A DNA stretch of 64,000 nt. It comes from Pseudomonadota bacterium (GTDB lineage: Bacteria; Pseudomonadota; Alphaproteobacteria; Sphingomonadales; Sphingomonadaceae). The notes under the pieces were generated by a model, which did not search any database, was not told the DNA's origin, and worked only from the letters and a program-made list of their open reading frames with translations. The translations under genes were made by a program, and so were the position numbers. The stretch spans positions 1-64,000 of the forward strand of contig JAFAFE010000005.1 in the NCBI GenBank assembly GCA_023423655.1. The letters run 5' to 3'. This document shows positions 17,908 to 27,929 of this stretch, one piece after another (position 1 is the stretch's first letter; each line of letters starts with the position of its first letter).

Positions 17908-20610
17908 ATGGTCGAGATTTTCACGGTTGGCGGCGGCGACTACCTGGTCAATGTTTTCCAGGCGGTCGCCGCCTGGACAGGCAATGGGGGCTACAAGAGC
18001 CTTCTGCAGGTCGTCATGGTCATGGGGCTTGGCCTCTCCGCCATTACGCTGGCGTTCAATCAGGACTGGCGGGCCTGGATCAACTGGTTCCTTGGTGCGA
18101 CGCTGATCTATTCGTGCCTGATGGTACCGCGGCTCGACGTCCATGTGACCGACCGGCTTAACCCCAGTCTCGCCCCTGCCAATGTCAGCAATGTGCCGCT
18201 GGGGCTTGCACTGATGGCGAGCTTTACAAGCCAGGTCGGCGACTACCTGACCGGCTCGGCCGAGGTGGTGTTCGGGCTGCCGGGCGATCTCAACTACTCG
18301 AAGAACGGCATGATCTACGGCGCGCGGCTCTACGATGCTACGCGCTCCTTGCGTATTTCCGACCCCGAATTTGCCGCCAATCTCGACGAGCACTTCCGGC
18401 AATGCGTCTTCTACGACGTGCTGCTTGGCCGCTATTCGATGAAGGAGCTCGCCGAGACCAGCGACATCTGGACGACCATTGCGCCCGGCAGTCAGGCGCG
18501 GGCCCAGCGCTTCCTCACCCGCGACACCGGGACCGGTCAGGTGACTTCGAATATCATCACCTGCCGCGAAGCCTATGACGCCCTGAACGCGCAGTGGGCC
18601 AGTTTGATCGACGGCATGGGGACGGTCTTCGGACGCCAGCTTTATCCCAACCAGACCGCCGCCCTCGCCAAGGCCAAGCTTTTTGCTGACCTGCCGGTGG
18701 CTTACCAGTACCTCACCGGGGTCTCGGCCAATGCGACCGAGATCTTCAAGCAGACGCTGACGATCAACGCGATGAGCCAGGCCATGCATTCAATGGCGGC
18801 AACGAGCGGCGCGGGCAATGTCGATGTCTACGCCCAGACGCGCGCCGATATCCAGACCGAGCGAACCTATGGCTCGATTGCCAGCAACGCTATGAAGTGG
18901 GTGCCGCTTCTCAATGTCGTGCTGACCGTGCTCTTCTACGCCCTGTTTCCGGTCCTCTTCCCGCTGTTTCTGCTGCCGAAGACCGGTCCGCTCGCGCTCA
19001 AAGGCTATGTGACGGGTTTCTTCTACCTGGCGGCATGGGGACCGCTGTTCGTGATCCTGCACATGATGCTGATGTACAAAGGTGCTGCGGACATGAGCGC
19101 GGTTGCTGGAAGCAGCGGGCTTAGTCTTGCAAGCTTCACCGGCATGGCCGATGTGAATAGCGATATCGGGCTGCTGGCAGGCTATCTCATCGCGTCGGTG
19201 CCGTTTCTGGCAGGCGGCGTTGCCAAGGGCGCCATGGCGATTTCACACCATGCGACTAGCTATCTCAATCCAAGCCAGAACGCGGCCGAGGAAGCTGCGC
19301 GCGAGGCGAGCACGGGCAACGTCTCGCTGGGCAATACCAGCTTCGAGAATTCGAGCGTTCTGACGCGCCAGTTCGCACAAGGCACGATCGCGCCAAGCTT
19401 CACCTATGGCGCGGCGCAGACCCGGACATTTAGCGATACGGGCTCGATGACGACAAGTTTCCCCGAAGCCAGCTACGATCAGCTTCCCAACTCAAGCTAT
19501 CCCTTCACCCCCAGCCTCGGGCAGGAGTTCACCTCGCGCCTGTCGACGATGGCATCGCAGGCCCGCTCGAACAGCGAGAGCTACGCGAACATTGCGACGG
19601 AATCGACCACCAGCGCGGTCACGAAGTTCCGCGAGCTACGCAGCCAATTCAGCCGCGGATCGGCTTTCGAGAGCGCAACCGGCACATCCAACTCCGACAG
19701 TATCCAGACCGCCTTTAACGAGGTCGATCAGGCATCCACGAACCTTCAGCGCCAGTTCGGCCTATCGCGGAGGGCCGCTGACGACATTTCGACCGCTTGG
19801 TTCCTTGGGGGCGAAGCGGGCGCTAAAGCTGGCGTTACCAACGGAGTGCTTTCCGCAAACGTGGGGGCAAAGGCCGGAGGAACTCGTACCTGGACCGATA
19901 GCGACATCGGCATCGCATCCGAAGACCGCTCACGCATCTTCGGGAGCCTCGCGCAGATGTCGGACAGTCGGAACTGGTCGAGCACGCGCGATGGATTTGT
20001 TCGCAGCGTCAGCACCTCGTCGAGTTCCTCGATTTCCTCGACCGCGAGTGGCATGAACGCTTCGCTGACCGAGGCCCAGAGTTACAGCCGCGAAGCACGG
20101 CGGGCTGAGGAACTGGCGAACCGCCTCGAAAGCCAGGCATCGTTTTTCGAGGGCAACAGTGCCGCTGGCAGCCTCAACCTGTCACAGGCTTATCGCGAAT
20201 GGGGATTGGTCGAGATCGAGCGCAATCGCGACTTCTACGGCAATGTCCGCTTCGACGACCTGACCTTCCAGCTCAGCCCGGAAGGCCAGGCGCTGCAGGG
20301 CAAATTCATCGAAAGCTACGCGGACCAGCTGCGCGACGGAATCGAGGACAGGCTCGTCCTGACGCCAGGACCGCCAATCTCGCGCCCTTCGGTTACAGGA
20401 CCGGGATATGTCCGAGGTCGTGCCCAAAACGGTGGAGGGGTCTCTGGAAACGTGCCGCAGGTGGACCCCGGCACCGTTCACGACGAAGTGCTGCGCGCTC
20501 AGGGTGCCGGGCGCCAACGGATCCGCGGATCCAGAAGCCGCCTTGATACGGTTACCCGTGGCGCTCAGGGCGCAAGCGCAAAGTCGGCCGATGAAGTGAA
20601 AGAATGGTGA
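17908..20610 (+). CDS. traG: Conjugal transfer protein TraG (pilus assembly and mating-pair stabilisation)
   Basis: Predicted 900 aa protein, about the length of F TraG. The N-terminal third to half is membrane-embedded, with helices near residues 30-50, 60-75, 330-355, 365-390 and 425-445. It begins MVEIFTVGGGDYLVNVFQAV, a TraG_N signature. The remaining hydrophilic part is Ser/Thr/Ala-rich and coiled, extending into the periplasm, where in F it also takes part in entry exclusion with TraS. No TraS is obvious here. It is the last gene of the transfer operon. A minus-strand small gene converges on it 9 bases later. Confidence 0.92.
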   Translation: MVEIFTVGGGDYLVNVFQAVAAWTGNGGYKSLLQVVMVMGLGLSAITLAFNQDWRAWINWFLGATLIYSCLMVPRLDVHVTDRLNPSLAPANVSNVPLGLALMASFTSQVGDYLTGSAEVVFGLPGDLNYSKNGMIYGARLYDATRSLRISDPEFAANLDEHFRQCVFYDVLLGRYSMKELAETSDIWTTIAPGSQARAQRFLTRDTGTGQVTSNIITCREAYDALNAQWASLIDGMGTVFGRQLYPNQTAALAKAKLFADLPVAYQYLTGVSANATEIFKQTLTINAMSQAMHSMAATSGAGNVDVYAQTRADIQTERTYGSIASNAMKWVPLLNVVLTVLFYALFPVLFPLFLLPKTGPLALKGYVTGFFYLAAWGPLFVILHMMLMYKGAADMSAVAGSSGLSLASFTGMADVNSDIGLLAGYLIASVPFLAGGVAKGAMAISHHATSYLNPSQNAAEEAAREASTGNVSLGNTSFENSSVLTRQFAQGTIAPSFTYGAAQTRTFSDTGSMTTSFPEASYDQLPNSSYPFTPSLGQEFTSRLSTMASQARSNSESYANIATESTTSAVTKFRELRSQFSRGSAFESATGTSNSDSIQTAFNEVDQASTNLQRQFGLSRRAADDISTAWFLGGEAGAKAGVTNGVLSANVGAKAGGTRTWTDSDIGIASEDRSRIFGSLAQMSDSRNWSSTRDGFVRSVSTSSSSSISSTASGMNASLTEAQSYSREARRAEELANRLESQASFFEGNSAAGSLNLSQAYREWGLVEIERNRDFYGNVRFDDLTFQLSPEGQALQGKFIESYADQLRDGIEDRLVLTPGPPISRPSVTGPGYVRGRAQNGGGVSGNVPQVDPGTVHDEVLRAQGAGRQRIRGSRSRLDTVTRGAQGASAKSADEVKEW

Positions 20611-20619
20611 TGAATGGAT

Positions 20620-20838
20620 TCACCAGAGTCCGAACGACGCACCGGCAAGGAACAAAAACACGCCTAAAATGACAGCCAAGCCCGCGACAGTCAGCTTCCG
20701 TCCCCACGGGTCGGCCCACGACTTCTTGATCCGATACTCCATCACGCGATTGTCACGGATCGCCTGATCGATTTCGGAAAAGCCAGCAAATGCTTTCTCA
20801 GGCTGCCGGATAGCATCTTCAGTTTGATTGTCAGTCAT
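20620..20838 (-). CDS. Small single-pass membrane protein, unrecognised
   Basis: Predicted 72 aa protein starting MTDNQTEDAI with one C-terminal transmembrane helix (LTVAGLAVILGVFLFLAGAS). It converges on traG from the other side, sharing the junction between the transfer operon and the BREX-side island. The function is unknown. Whether it belongs to the conjugation backbone (for instance surface exclusion) or to the defence island cannot be told from the sequence. Confidence 0.55.
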   Translation of the reverse strand: MTDNQTEDAIRQPEKAFAGFSEIDQAIRDNRVMEYRIKKSWADPWGRKLTVAGLAVILGVFLFLAGASFGLW

Positions 20839-20986
20839 AGCTGCACCTAATCTCGAATGGAGAGAACATACCATAAACGCGCGCGGAGCCTAGTGGATTA
20901 TCATCGAGATGTGCGGCACTCACCAACGGTCGCTTCCAGTCGTACCTTCTTTGGTGCCAACAGCGGCCAGCTTGCTGTCGGCAATA

Positions 20987-23900
20987 TCACTGTGAATGAA
21001 AAAACCGCCGGCAATAGTGATAGGCTAGCCGATCGCGATAGTTGAGAATGTTGTCCTCGACGGTCGATATCAGGCAGCTTTCCGTGCCACCGTTAGCCGG
21101 CCCGCGAAGCCCTCTTCCCACCATCTGCATATACCTGACAGGACTGAACACAGGTCTAGAGATCAGGATCATGTCTGCCTTTGGTGCGTCGAACCCTGTT
21201 GTTAGGACACTGTGATTGCATAGGACCTTCAACTCCCCGCTTTTGAAACGTCTGATGAAGTGCTGACGCGCCAATCTGTCCGTTTCCCCGCTCACTGCCG
21301 CGGCCGAACAACCAGCCAGGTGAAGGCGTGCAGCAAGATACTGAGCGTGCTTGACCGAGTTCGCAAAGAGCAGGATCGACGACGCATTACTGTTGAGGAC
21401 GCATTCCAGGATGCGCTCGTTCCGGTCGGGATCGTTGCCGATTTCCTCGATCAAGCTGTCTGGTAGCTCCCCATACTGATCGAAGTATTTGACTTGCTCG
21501 GGGGTCAGGCTGATCTGCCGATTATACCGGATCGGTGAGTAATGTAGGGCGGAGAGGACGCCTCTGCGGCGTAGACGCTCGTACAACGCTTCCTGGTCAT
21601 GGGGCATCCAGCGCCGATCGAATCTCGCAGCCAAACGTTGCGATTCATCGTCATCGCGGCCGCGCCACGGAGTGGCGCTGAGCCCAATCACCGGGGGCTC
21701 GGTCTCACGCTCGCTTTCACTGCCGGTCTGGACATCTAGCCATCGCAGCAACGAGCTATAGCTAGGTGCAATTGCATGGTGGCATTCATCGATCACGACG
21801 ACGCCCGGCTTTGCCAGCCACGAAAGGTGAGCAACCTCCAGACGCGCATTCAAAGTCTGGATGCTGGCTACGACTACCACAGCTTCATTTCCTTCGGGCG
21901 GAGTAGGATTGTTTTGTCCTCCCCATAGCCTCACAATTCGGAGGTCTTCGCCGGGCGTACCAACATTCACCCATAACTGACGAAAGCATTGCACTGCTTG
22001 CTCGCAAAGCTCGTCGGTCTGCGCCACCCATAACGCAGTTCGCTTCTCGGAATTGTTCAGAACCAGTTTGACGACTGCTTCTGCAGCCACACGAGTCTTG
22101 CCACCACCAGTTGGCAAGCTGACGACTGCGCGGCGACGTCCTGATCTGGAATCTAGCAGCTCCCTCAAGCCCTCCAGGATTTCGTCCTGATAATCATGCA
22201 GGTCTGGAAGATCGATTGGGCCACTGATTGTGAGCTCGGGTTCGCGTTTGACACTGGCGCTGGCCGCAAACTCTGCAGGAAACCCCAGCTCTAGCACAAA
22301 CAGACGAGCAGGCTCTCCCCCCCACCTCTGCGGTGGCGCCAAACCCTGAGCAGCCAAGCGATCGGTAAGTTTGGCAAGGATACTTGGCCCAACCACAGCA
22401 AGTGCCAGCCGCGCCCATTCAAGGTTCGATATCCGGCTTCCTGCGGCCTGACGTGCCGGCGCAGGCAGGACCGCCATTAGAGCCTCAGCCGAATCCCCGA
22501 CCGCACAGAGTAGCCGCTCTTCGATGGTAGGCTGACTGCGGACGTGAGCCCGAGAGTCGTCAACTCGTGTGGTCGCCAGCCGATCCATGAGGCTTGGCAA
22601 ATCGGTGAGAAGCATCCCGTGGCGGTCGAGCATGGTCAGCACGGCCAAGATCCGGTCGTTCCAGTGCAAGCCTTCGAAACGCTCACGATCGAGCAGTAAC
22701 AGGCCTGTCGCGTCACGGGCAATCGTCGGGCGCCCTTCGATCGGGCCCGTGGTTTCAGAAAGACCAGAAACCCAAACCGCATCCGCTTTGCGCGCATGCG
22801 AGTTCGCCAGTTCCTTGTTACCTATTACCTTTCCAAGCTCCGGAAAAATATCGCGGAGCTTCAGAGGATCATTCAACCGGTCGGAGAATCTGATCTCAGA
22901 TTTTTTGTCCAATGTTCGCGCACCGGCATCGATCCATGCCTGAAGCGCTGCGGGTCCGAGGCAAACGACGCGGCCATCTGCTGAAACCGCGTCAACAGCG
23001 ACGGGATCATCTGTGACATAGATTTGACTGAGTGGCATCGCGCCTTGCAAAGTCGGCACCATCTCGGGAACCTGACCAAAGATCGAGCCGAGCTCCCAAG
23101 CCAGCCCCAATGACCGAAAATCGCCTTCGTAAGAGGCAAGGGTTGCGAATAGGTTCGGCCAAAGGTTTGAAGCTGTCACACCGTCCATTTCGGTCTTGGT
23201 GAAACCGATTTTCAGATCGACGGGTAAGTCCAGCCACTCGAAGAACGCAGCAGCAGTCTCTGACGCAGGGCCGCCGGCCAAGGATAAGACTGCAGAAAGC
23301 TCGCGGGAAATTAGCTTCAATGGATAAGCGGTTTGTCCGATCTGAATTCGACCAAATTCGTTCAGCCAATACAGAAACGGATGCAGCGAAGAGAACTTGG
23401 GATAGCTATCCGAGCGCGTTGTATGGGCATAGGTGATCGTGCTCGAGAAAAGGCGTTCGTCCCTTGCGCATTCAATTAATTGGAGCGTCAACTCGGCGGC
23501 CAAGCGCCCGTCAAGGGATGGGAGCAGTCTCCATCCCAATGGCATTTCAATTCCACGCCAAGATTCCAGCTCCAGGATGTCCAGCAAATGATGCCTGGGA
23601 TTGCCGGTCATCTTGCGCCACCCGGCGGTCTTCACCGCGGAGAAAAACGGCGTCATTCGTTTGGCGAGGGGCTCAGCCCAGTCTGTGACGGTCACTGTTT
23701 GAGCAGACGGAAACCTCTCGCGAAGGTGCCCCGGAATCCGCGGCCAATGCCCTGCATGCCAATTCTGGTCTAACTGCAAATGCACTGGAGCGTCGTCACG
23801 CTCATGCTCGTCAAGAAGGACCAACTCGCCGCGCGGCGCAAAGGACCCGCTCAGGTTGCGTAGGCAGAGTTCTTCATCGCCATAAACTTCAAAGAACTCC

Positions 23901-25732
23901 TCGACCGCTTCGAATGGGGCAACCTCTATGTTGAGCCAGAAGTTTTCCCAGCCGGTATCGTCCTCGGCCCTGGAGAACGCGCTGCTGAGCAACTCATCCC
24001 AGTCTGCTTCGGCCATTGAGCTGACGCCAAGGTGACGTGTCAGGACATCTCTAGATTTGGGATCGGATGCAACAGCTGGCAGCACCGTAGCCCGTCCTGC
24101 TGGCGTTTCGGATGGTGTCGCGATGATCGCCCTGCTCGGACTTACCAAGCCGTCACGAAGGCTCGGGACTACGACGGGATCATGAAGTTGCCAATTGTTG
24201 AGCTGCCTAGCTTCAAAAAGATCACCTACAAACGCAAGGAAAGCGGTCGCGCCATCGGCATCTTCTCGAGCTATTAGCTCCAGCCAGCCTTTCCTGTTTA
24301 GCTGCTGCAGCGCAGCCAAGCCTCTGTTCAGCTTCAGACGCTCCATTCCCGTCAGGCGCTCGGCTAGTTCTCGCTGAAGCGCCTCCAGCCGCGAAGCACG
24401 TGGTTTGCTCGAGTAACAACTGGAATGGACCAGACTGGCATGGCAATTTGGGCCTGCGAGCGCGACCCAGCGCTCAACCAGTTCGACTTCCTCGATCGGA
24501 TGCCGATAAAGCTCCCGTGCAGTTTTCAGTTGACCTGATGTGTCCGGCACGATTTCCAGGTTAACCAGCTTTCCCCAAAGTGCTTCGACCAAGGGAACCG
24601 CTGGATCGTTTTGGCGATCTGGTTTGCGTGGAAGCGCCGAGATGGGTGCCCCAGGATCATCTTCGGTGGCTAAGTAGCCGATATTCGCCGCAATGAGATG
24701 GGCGGCTGCCAGCATCAAGCTCTCATTCCATGGGCCGGGTATAATATTGGTCCGGTCGCTGTTGAGCTTCCAGGGTGCATTCAATATCCCACTCGCTAAG
24801 GTAGGCGTGTTTGTCGGGAAAAATGCCCAAAACCGGCCCTGACTTTCCCGAGCTCCAAGAGGAACAGCCCATGCCAATGGTACCTCGTCGCGAGCCTGAA
24901 GATGCTGTGCGTCGGACAGTGCATCGGCATCGCTGATAGCTACAGTCTCGCTGAACACCCGCCAGCGCTCGTCCTTCGTACCGTCGGAAGTGACGATCTC
25001 GTCATTTTCGCGCCTCTTGCTGATGGTTCGGACTTTACCGATCCCGAATTCGAGGGTCAGTTCGACATCTGCTCCAAGGAAGAGCACGAACTCCTGCGGA
25101 AAGTCTTCCATTTCCTTGGTCAGGCGCTCGAACGCCTTTTCATCGGCAATGGCCGCCGACACCACAGTCGTCGCCCAAGCGAATTCGCCGTACTTCCAGA
25201 GAGGGCTATCCTGAGCGTTTGGATCGAGAACCTGCGCTAGGCGCATGCCTGGAGCGCGAGCATCAGCTGGCAATCCCAGGTGTTCTCGAATCTTTGCTCG
25301 ACACCATTCCGGATCAAACCGAAGCCCGATCGATCGGCTGACAATATCGACAATGCCGCCAAGTTTCAGAAGGGATTTGAAGCCGATACCGAACCGGCCA
25401 ATCTGCCCCGCCCGCTTGGCCGAGCTTCGCGCATTTAATAGTGCGACGATGCCGTCATGGTCCAACGGTGCCCCGGTGTTCGCCGCCAATAGTCGTGTGG
25501 GTTCCAAACGAACATGAATGCGTCCGGATGCCTCCCCTGACTCTTGAATGGCATCGGCTGCGTTCTGAACGAGCTCGAACAGTTGGCGATAGGCATAGCC
25601 GCCGGAAAGTACCTCGATTTCCGTTTCGAAATGCTCGTTCGTATCGCGAGGCTGCGCTTCATAGGCTCGCAGCCGTCGACTGCATTCATCATCTACAAAA
25701 TCGGCAAGCTTCGATCCATCGTAATCCAACAC
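20987..25732 (-). CDS. Giant GHKL (sacsin/HSP90-like) ATPase fused to an SF2 helicase, defence-associated
   Basis: Predicted 1581 aa protein. The N-terminus has a GHKL ATP-binding fold of the sacsin/NO VEIN type: ELVQNAADAI (N-box), ANTGAPLDHDG and GRFGIGFKSLL (G2 box), within about residues 50-125. A large central region of roughly 1000 residues has no domain I know. The C-terminal 400 residues are an SF2 helicase with Walker A PTGGGKT (about 1207), DECH box (about 1312), SATPWRG motif and the motif VI stretch QMVGRGLRG. The start is GTG 25732 with GAGGGG upstream. It follows brxL on the same strand after 109 bases, so it may be a BREX accessory or a separate system with its own promoter. 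I cannot match it to a named defence system. Confidence 0.8.
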   Translation of the reverse strand: MLDYDGSKLADFVDDECSRRLRAYEAQPRDTNEHFETEIEVLSGGYAYRQLFELVQNAADAIQESGEASGRIHVRLEPTRLLAANTGAPLDHDGIVALLNARSSAKRAGQIGRFGIGFKSLLKLGGIVDIVSRSIGLRFDPEWCRAKIREHLGLPADARAPGMRLAQVLDPNAQDSPLWKYGEFAWATTVVSAAIADEKAFERLTKEMEDFPQEFVLFLGADVELTLEFGIGKVRTISKRRENDEIVTSDGTKDERWRVFSETVAISDADALSDAQHLQARDEVPLAWAVPLGARESQGRFWAFFPTNTPTLASGILNAPWKLNSDRTNIIPGPWNESLMLAAAHLIAANIGYLATEDDPGAPISALPRKPDRQNDPAVPLVEALWGKLVNLEIVPDTSGQLKTARELYRHPIEEVELVERWVALAGPNCHASLVHSSCYSSKPRASRLEALQRELAERLTGMERLKLNRGLAALQQLNRKGWLELIAREDADGATAFLAFVGDLFEARQLNNWQLHDPVVVPSLRDGLVSPSRAIIATPSETPAGRATVLPAVASDPKSRDVLTRHLGVSSMAEADWDELLSSAFSRAEDDTGWENFWLNIEVAPFEAVEEFFEVYGDEELCLRNLSGSFAPRGELVLLDEHERDDAPVHLQLDQNWHAGHWPRIPGHLRERFPSAQTVTVTDWAEPLAKRMTPFFSAVKTAGWRKMTGNPRHHLLDILELESWRGIEMPLGWRLLPSLDGRLAAELTLQLIECARDERLFSSTITYAHTTRSDSYPKFSSLHPFLYWLNEFGRIQIGQTAYPLKLISRELSAVLSLAGGPASETAAAFFEWLDLPVDLKIGFTKTEMDGVTASNLWPNLFATLASYEGDFRSLGLAWELGSIFGQVPEMVPTLQGAMPLSQIYVTDDPVAVDAVSADGRVVCLGPAALQAWIDAGARTLDKKSEIRFSDRLNDPLKLRDIFPELGKVIGNKELANSHARKADAVWVSGLSETTGPIEGRPTIARDATGLLLLDRERFEGLHWNDRILAVLTMLDRHGMLLTDLPSLMDRLATTRVDDSRAHVRSQPTIEERLLCAVGDSAEALMAVLPAPARQAAGSRISNLEWARLALAVVGPSILAKLTDRLAAQGLAPPQRWGGEPARLFVLELGFPAEFAASASVKREPELTISGPIDLPDLHDYQDEILEGLRELLDSRSGRRRAVVSLPTGGGKTRVAAEAVVKLVLNNSEKRTALWVAQTDELCEQAVQCFRQLWVNVGTPGEDLRIVRLWGGQNNPTPPEGNEAVVVVASIQTLNARLEVAHLSWLAKPGVVVIDECHHAIAPSYSSLLRWLDVQTGSESERETEPPVIGLSATPWRGRDDDESQRLAARFDRRWMPHDQEALYERLRRRGVLSALHYSPIRYNRQISLTPEQVKYFDQYGELPDSLIEEIGNDPDRNERILECVLNSNASSILLFANSVKHAQYLAARLHLAGCSAAAVSGETDRLARQHFIRRFKSGELKVLCNHSVLTTGFDAPKADMILISRPVFSPVRYMQMVGRGLRGPANGGTESCLISTVEDNILNYRDRLAYHYCRRFFHSQ

Positions 25733-25841
25733 AAGCCCGCCCCTCAGTCACCATCCCTGATGGTGCAAATTAATCACAATTCTGCGCTTTCCTGATTTCA
25801 TAGCGCAGTGATCCAGTAGTTTTTGGAATACACTGCACGTT

Positions 25842-27920
25842 TCAAACCGAGTTATTCATCAGGTAAATCACCTCGAAAGCCTTTACAGAACGGAACTGTT
25901 GCAACCGATTGGCGAAGCTGAAGGCATCATTGAGCTCGTACTGCTGAAAGATGTCCAAGCCTCGGTCGAGGGCAATTTTCCATCCAGTGTCGGTCACGAT
26001 GTGGCGCGCGTGGATTGTGTTGGTCTCGTCAAACTCCCAGGTGAACGTGATGCCGACTCCTTCGCAAGAAGCGGCGATCGCGCCAAGGTTCTCGGCCTGC
26101 TTCTCGGGACGTATCCCGTCGAGGCACGTAACGAGATGTACCTCGACCTCATCAGCGGGTGACTTGGTTTTCGCAATCGTTTCGATGAGCTCCATCACAT
26201 TGCGAACCTGGTGAAAGGCCCGGATATACGGGTCGGTGATGGTGATCTTCTGAGCCCCGACGAGATATGGGCCGAAAAGTTTGTCGAAGGTCACGCCTTT
26301 CTGGTTTTCGTTGAAAGTGAAATGGCCAGCCTTGGGTCTCTCAGGAACCGAATCGGCCGCTGTTGCGTCTGCACTCGGCTCGGGCGCAGGTGCAGCTCCA
26401 GGTTCGTCAGTGGCTATAGGCTCAATTGCTGAGGGAGCGGCCGCACCTGCGCGCCGGTGGTAGAAGTTCGGAAACTCGTTTTCCTCAAGCGTTGCCACGC
26501 TGACCTTTTCGCCATTCTTGCGGGAAAATGAGAAATCCACTTCCGGGTAGGTCGTGTCGAGCCGCATGAGCTGGTCTTTGACCCGCTTGCGGCCTTCCAA
26601 GGCAAGCTTCAGGATCTCCTCCATTTCATTCGGCGACGCCTCACCAGATGGGAAAAGGATCTTCATCAGCCCGGAAAATGTCTTGTGAACCCCATCCCGG
26701 TCACGGGTCGAGATATCCGACGACAGATCAAAATTGGACCGGTAGCGATCCGAATAATCGTCGTTGCGCAGATGGCGCAGGATTTCGGCAAGGTAATCGA
26801 CGACGAAGCCATATCCGTTCGAGAACATCTCGCCGCGGATCACGCCTACCTCCCACCCTGGGATGTAGGTGTGCAGTCGGTCAATGAAGGCGGAATCGTA
26901 GTACTTGTCTGGCAGTTCATCGAACAGGTCAGTGTTTTTGAGCATGTAGGGAACTGTGTGCTTTGTGTTCCCGACGAAAACCATCGACGCCTCGGCTCCG
27001 AGCGGTTCGACACCACGGGAGAAAGTCTTGTTTGCCATGTAGTTCTTGAGGATATCGACGAGCGCCTTGTCGACCTTCTTCTGCTTGCCCGCGAATTCGT
27101 CCAATGCGACAACGTCCCAGTAACCCACGAGACCCAGCTTGCCCGAACTGTTGCTGACAAAAAGCTTCGGCACGGTCACTTCACCGCCCGAGATCAGGAT
27201 CCCGTGCGGCGAAAACTCAGAGAAAATATGCGATTTGCCTGTACCTTTGGGTCCCAGTTCGATGAGATTGTAGTTTCGCTCGACGAACGGGATCAGCCGC
27301 ATCAGCTGGATCAGCTTAGATCGACGGCCGAACATCTCAGGGTCGAAGCCGACGGTCTGGAAGAGCAGGTCAATCCATTCGTCGGTTGTGAAGCCATTGC
27401 GGGCTTCCAGATAGGCATCATAGTCGAAATGCGACAGCTGGATCGGTTTCATTGAACCCAAAATCCAGGGCGTTACATTCTTATCTTCGGTGTAGTCGTA
27501 CTCGATATCGGCAATGCACCAGACCCCTCCGACCAGAAGCTTGGGATGAGCCTTTACGGTTCCGGAATCGATGAGGACTTTTGAAATTCCGAGATTGGCA
27601 AAGCTTGCCTCGTAGGTATCGGTCTTTTCATTGAGAGCGACGCTGATCCGATCGATGATCTTCCAGCGCCCTTTCTCGCGAATATTGGACTTGATGAGCC
27701 CTGCCTCATTGCGATGGACATAGTGCTTCCGCAGGATCTCTCGAACCGTCTCGATGCCGGACTGGATCGATGCCTCATCATTGGTCGCGCAATACTGGCC
27801 GAGCAGATATTCCAGTACGTAGGTTGGAACGATGGCGTTGCCCTTGACCGCCTTCACCAGGTCCTTGCGGACCACAAGGCCGGGAAAGCGTTCGTTGATC
27901 TTGTCGTCCAGTGCGGTCAT
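25842..27920 (-). CDS. brxL: BREX protein BrxL (AAA+), with an unusual C-terminal domain
   Basis: Predicted 692 aa protein. Residues 1-200 match the BrxL N-terminal DNA-binding region (FPGLVVRKDLVKAVKG, VPTYVLEYLLGQYCA). An AAA+ module follows with Walker A GPKGTGKS at 223-230 and Walker B DVVALDEF at about 269-276, then the conserved HTYIPGWE at about 330. In typical BrxL a Lon-like domain follows. Here, after an Ala/Pro-rich linker (about 490-535), there is instead a domain with ITITDPYIRAFHQVRN and TDTGWKIALDRGLDIFQ. This resembles the MIT_C (MITD1-type, phospholipase D-like) fold. The typical Lon Ser-Lys region is not visible. BrxL forms a ring on DNA and is needed for phage restriction in type I BREX. 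Confidence 0.9.
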   Translation of the reverse strand: MTALDDKINERFPGLVVRKDLVKAVKGNAIVPTYVLEYLLGQYCATNDEASIQSGIETVREILRKHYVHRNEAGLIKSNIREKGRWKIIDRISVALNEKTDTYEASFANLGISKVLIDSGTVKAHPKLLVGGVWCIADIEYDYTEDKNVTPWILGSMKPIQLSHFDYDAYLEARNGFTTDEWIDLLFQTVGFDPEMFGRRSKLIQLMRLIPFVERNYNLIELGPKGTGKSHIFSEFSPHGILISGGEVTVPKLFVSNSSGKLGLVGYWDVVALDEFAGKQKKVDKALVDILKNYMANKTFSRGVEPLGAEASMVFVGNTKHTVPYMLKNTDLFDELPDKYYDSAFIDRLHTYIPGWEVGVIRGEMFSNGYGFVVDYLAEILRHLRNDDYSDRYRSNFDLSSDISTRDRDGVHKTFSGLMKILFPSGEASPNEMEEILKLALEGRKRVKDQLMRLDTTYPEVDFSFSRKNGEKVSVATLEENEFPNFYHRRAGAAAPSAIEPIATDEPGAAPAPEPSADATAADSVPERPKAGHFTFNENQKGVTFDKLFGPYLVGAQKITITDPYIRAFHQVRNVMELIETIAKTKSPADEVEVHLVTCLDGIRPEKQAENLGAIAASCEGVGITFTWEFDETNTIHARHIVTDTGWKIALDRGLDIFQQYELNDAFSFANRLQQFRSVKAFEVIYLMNNSV

Positions 27921-27929
27921 GCTGGCCCC

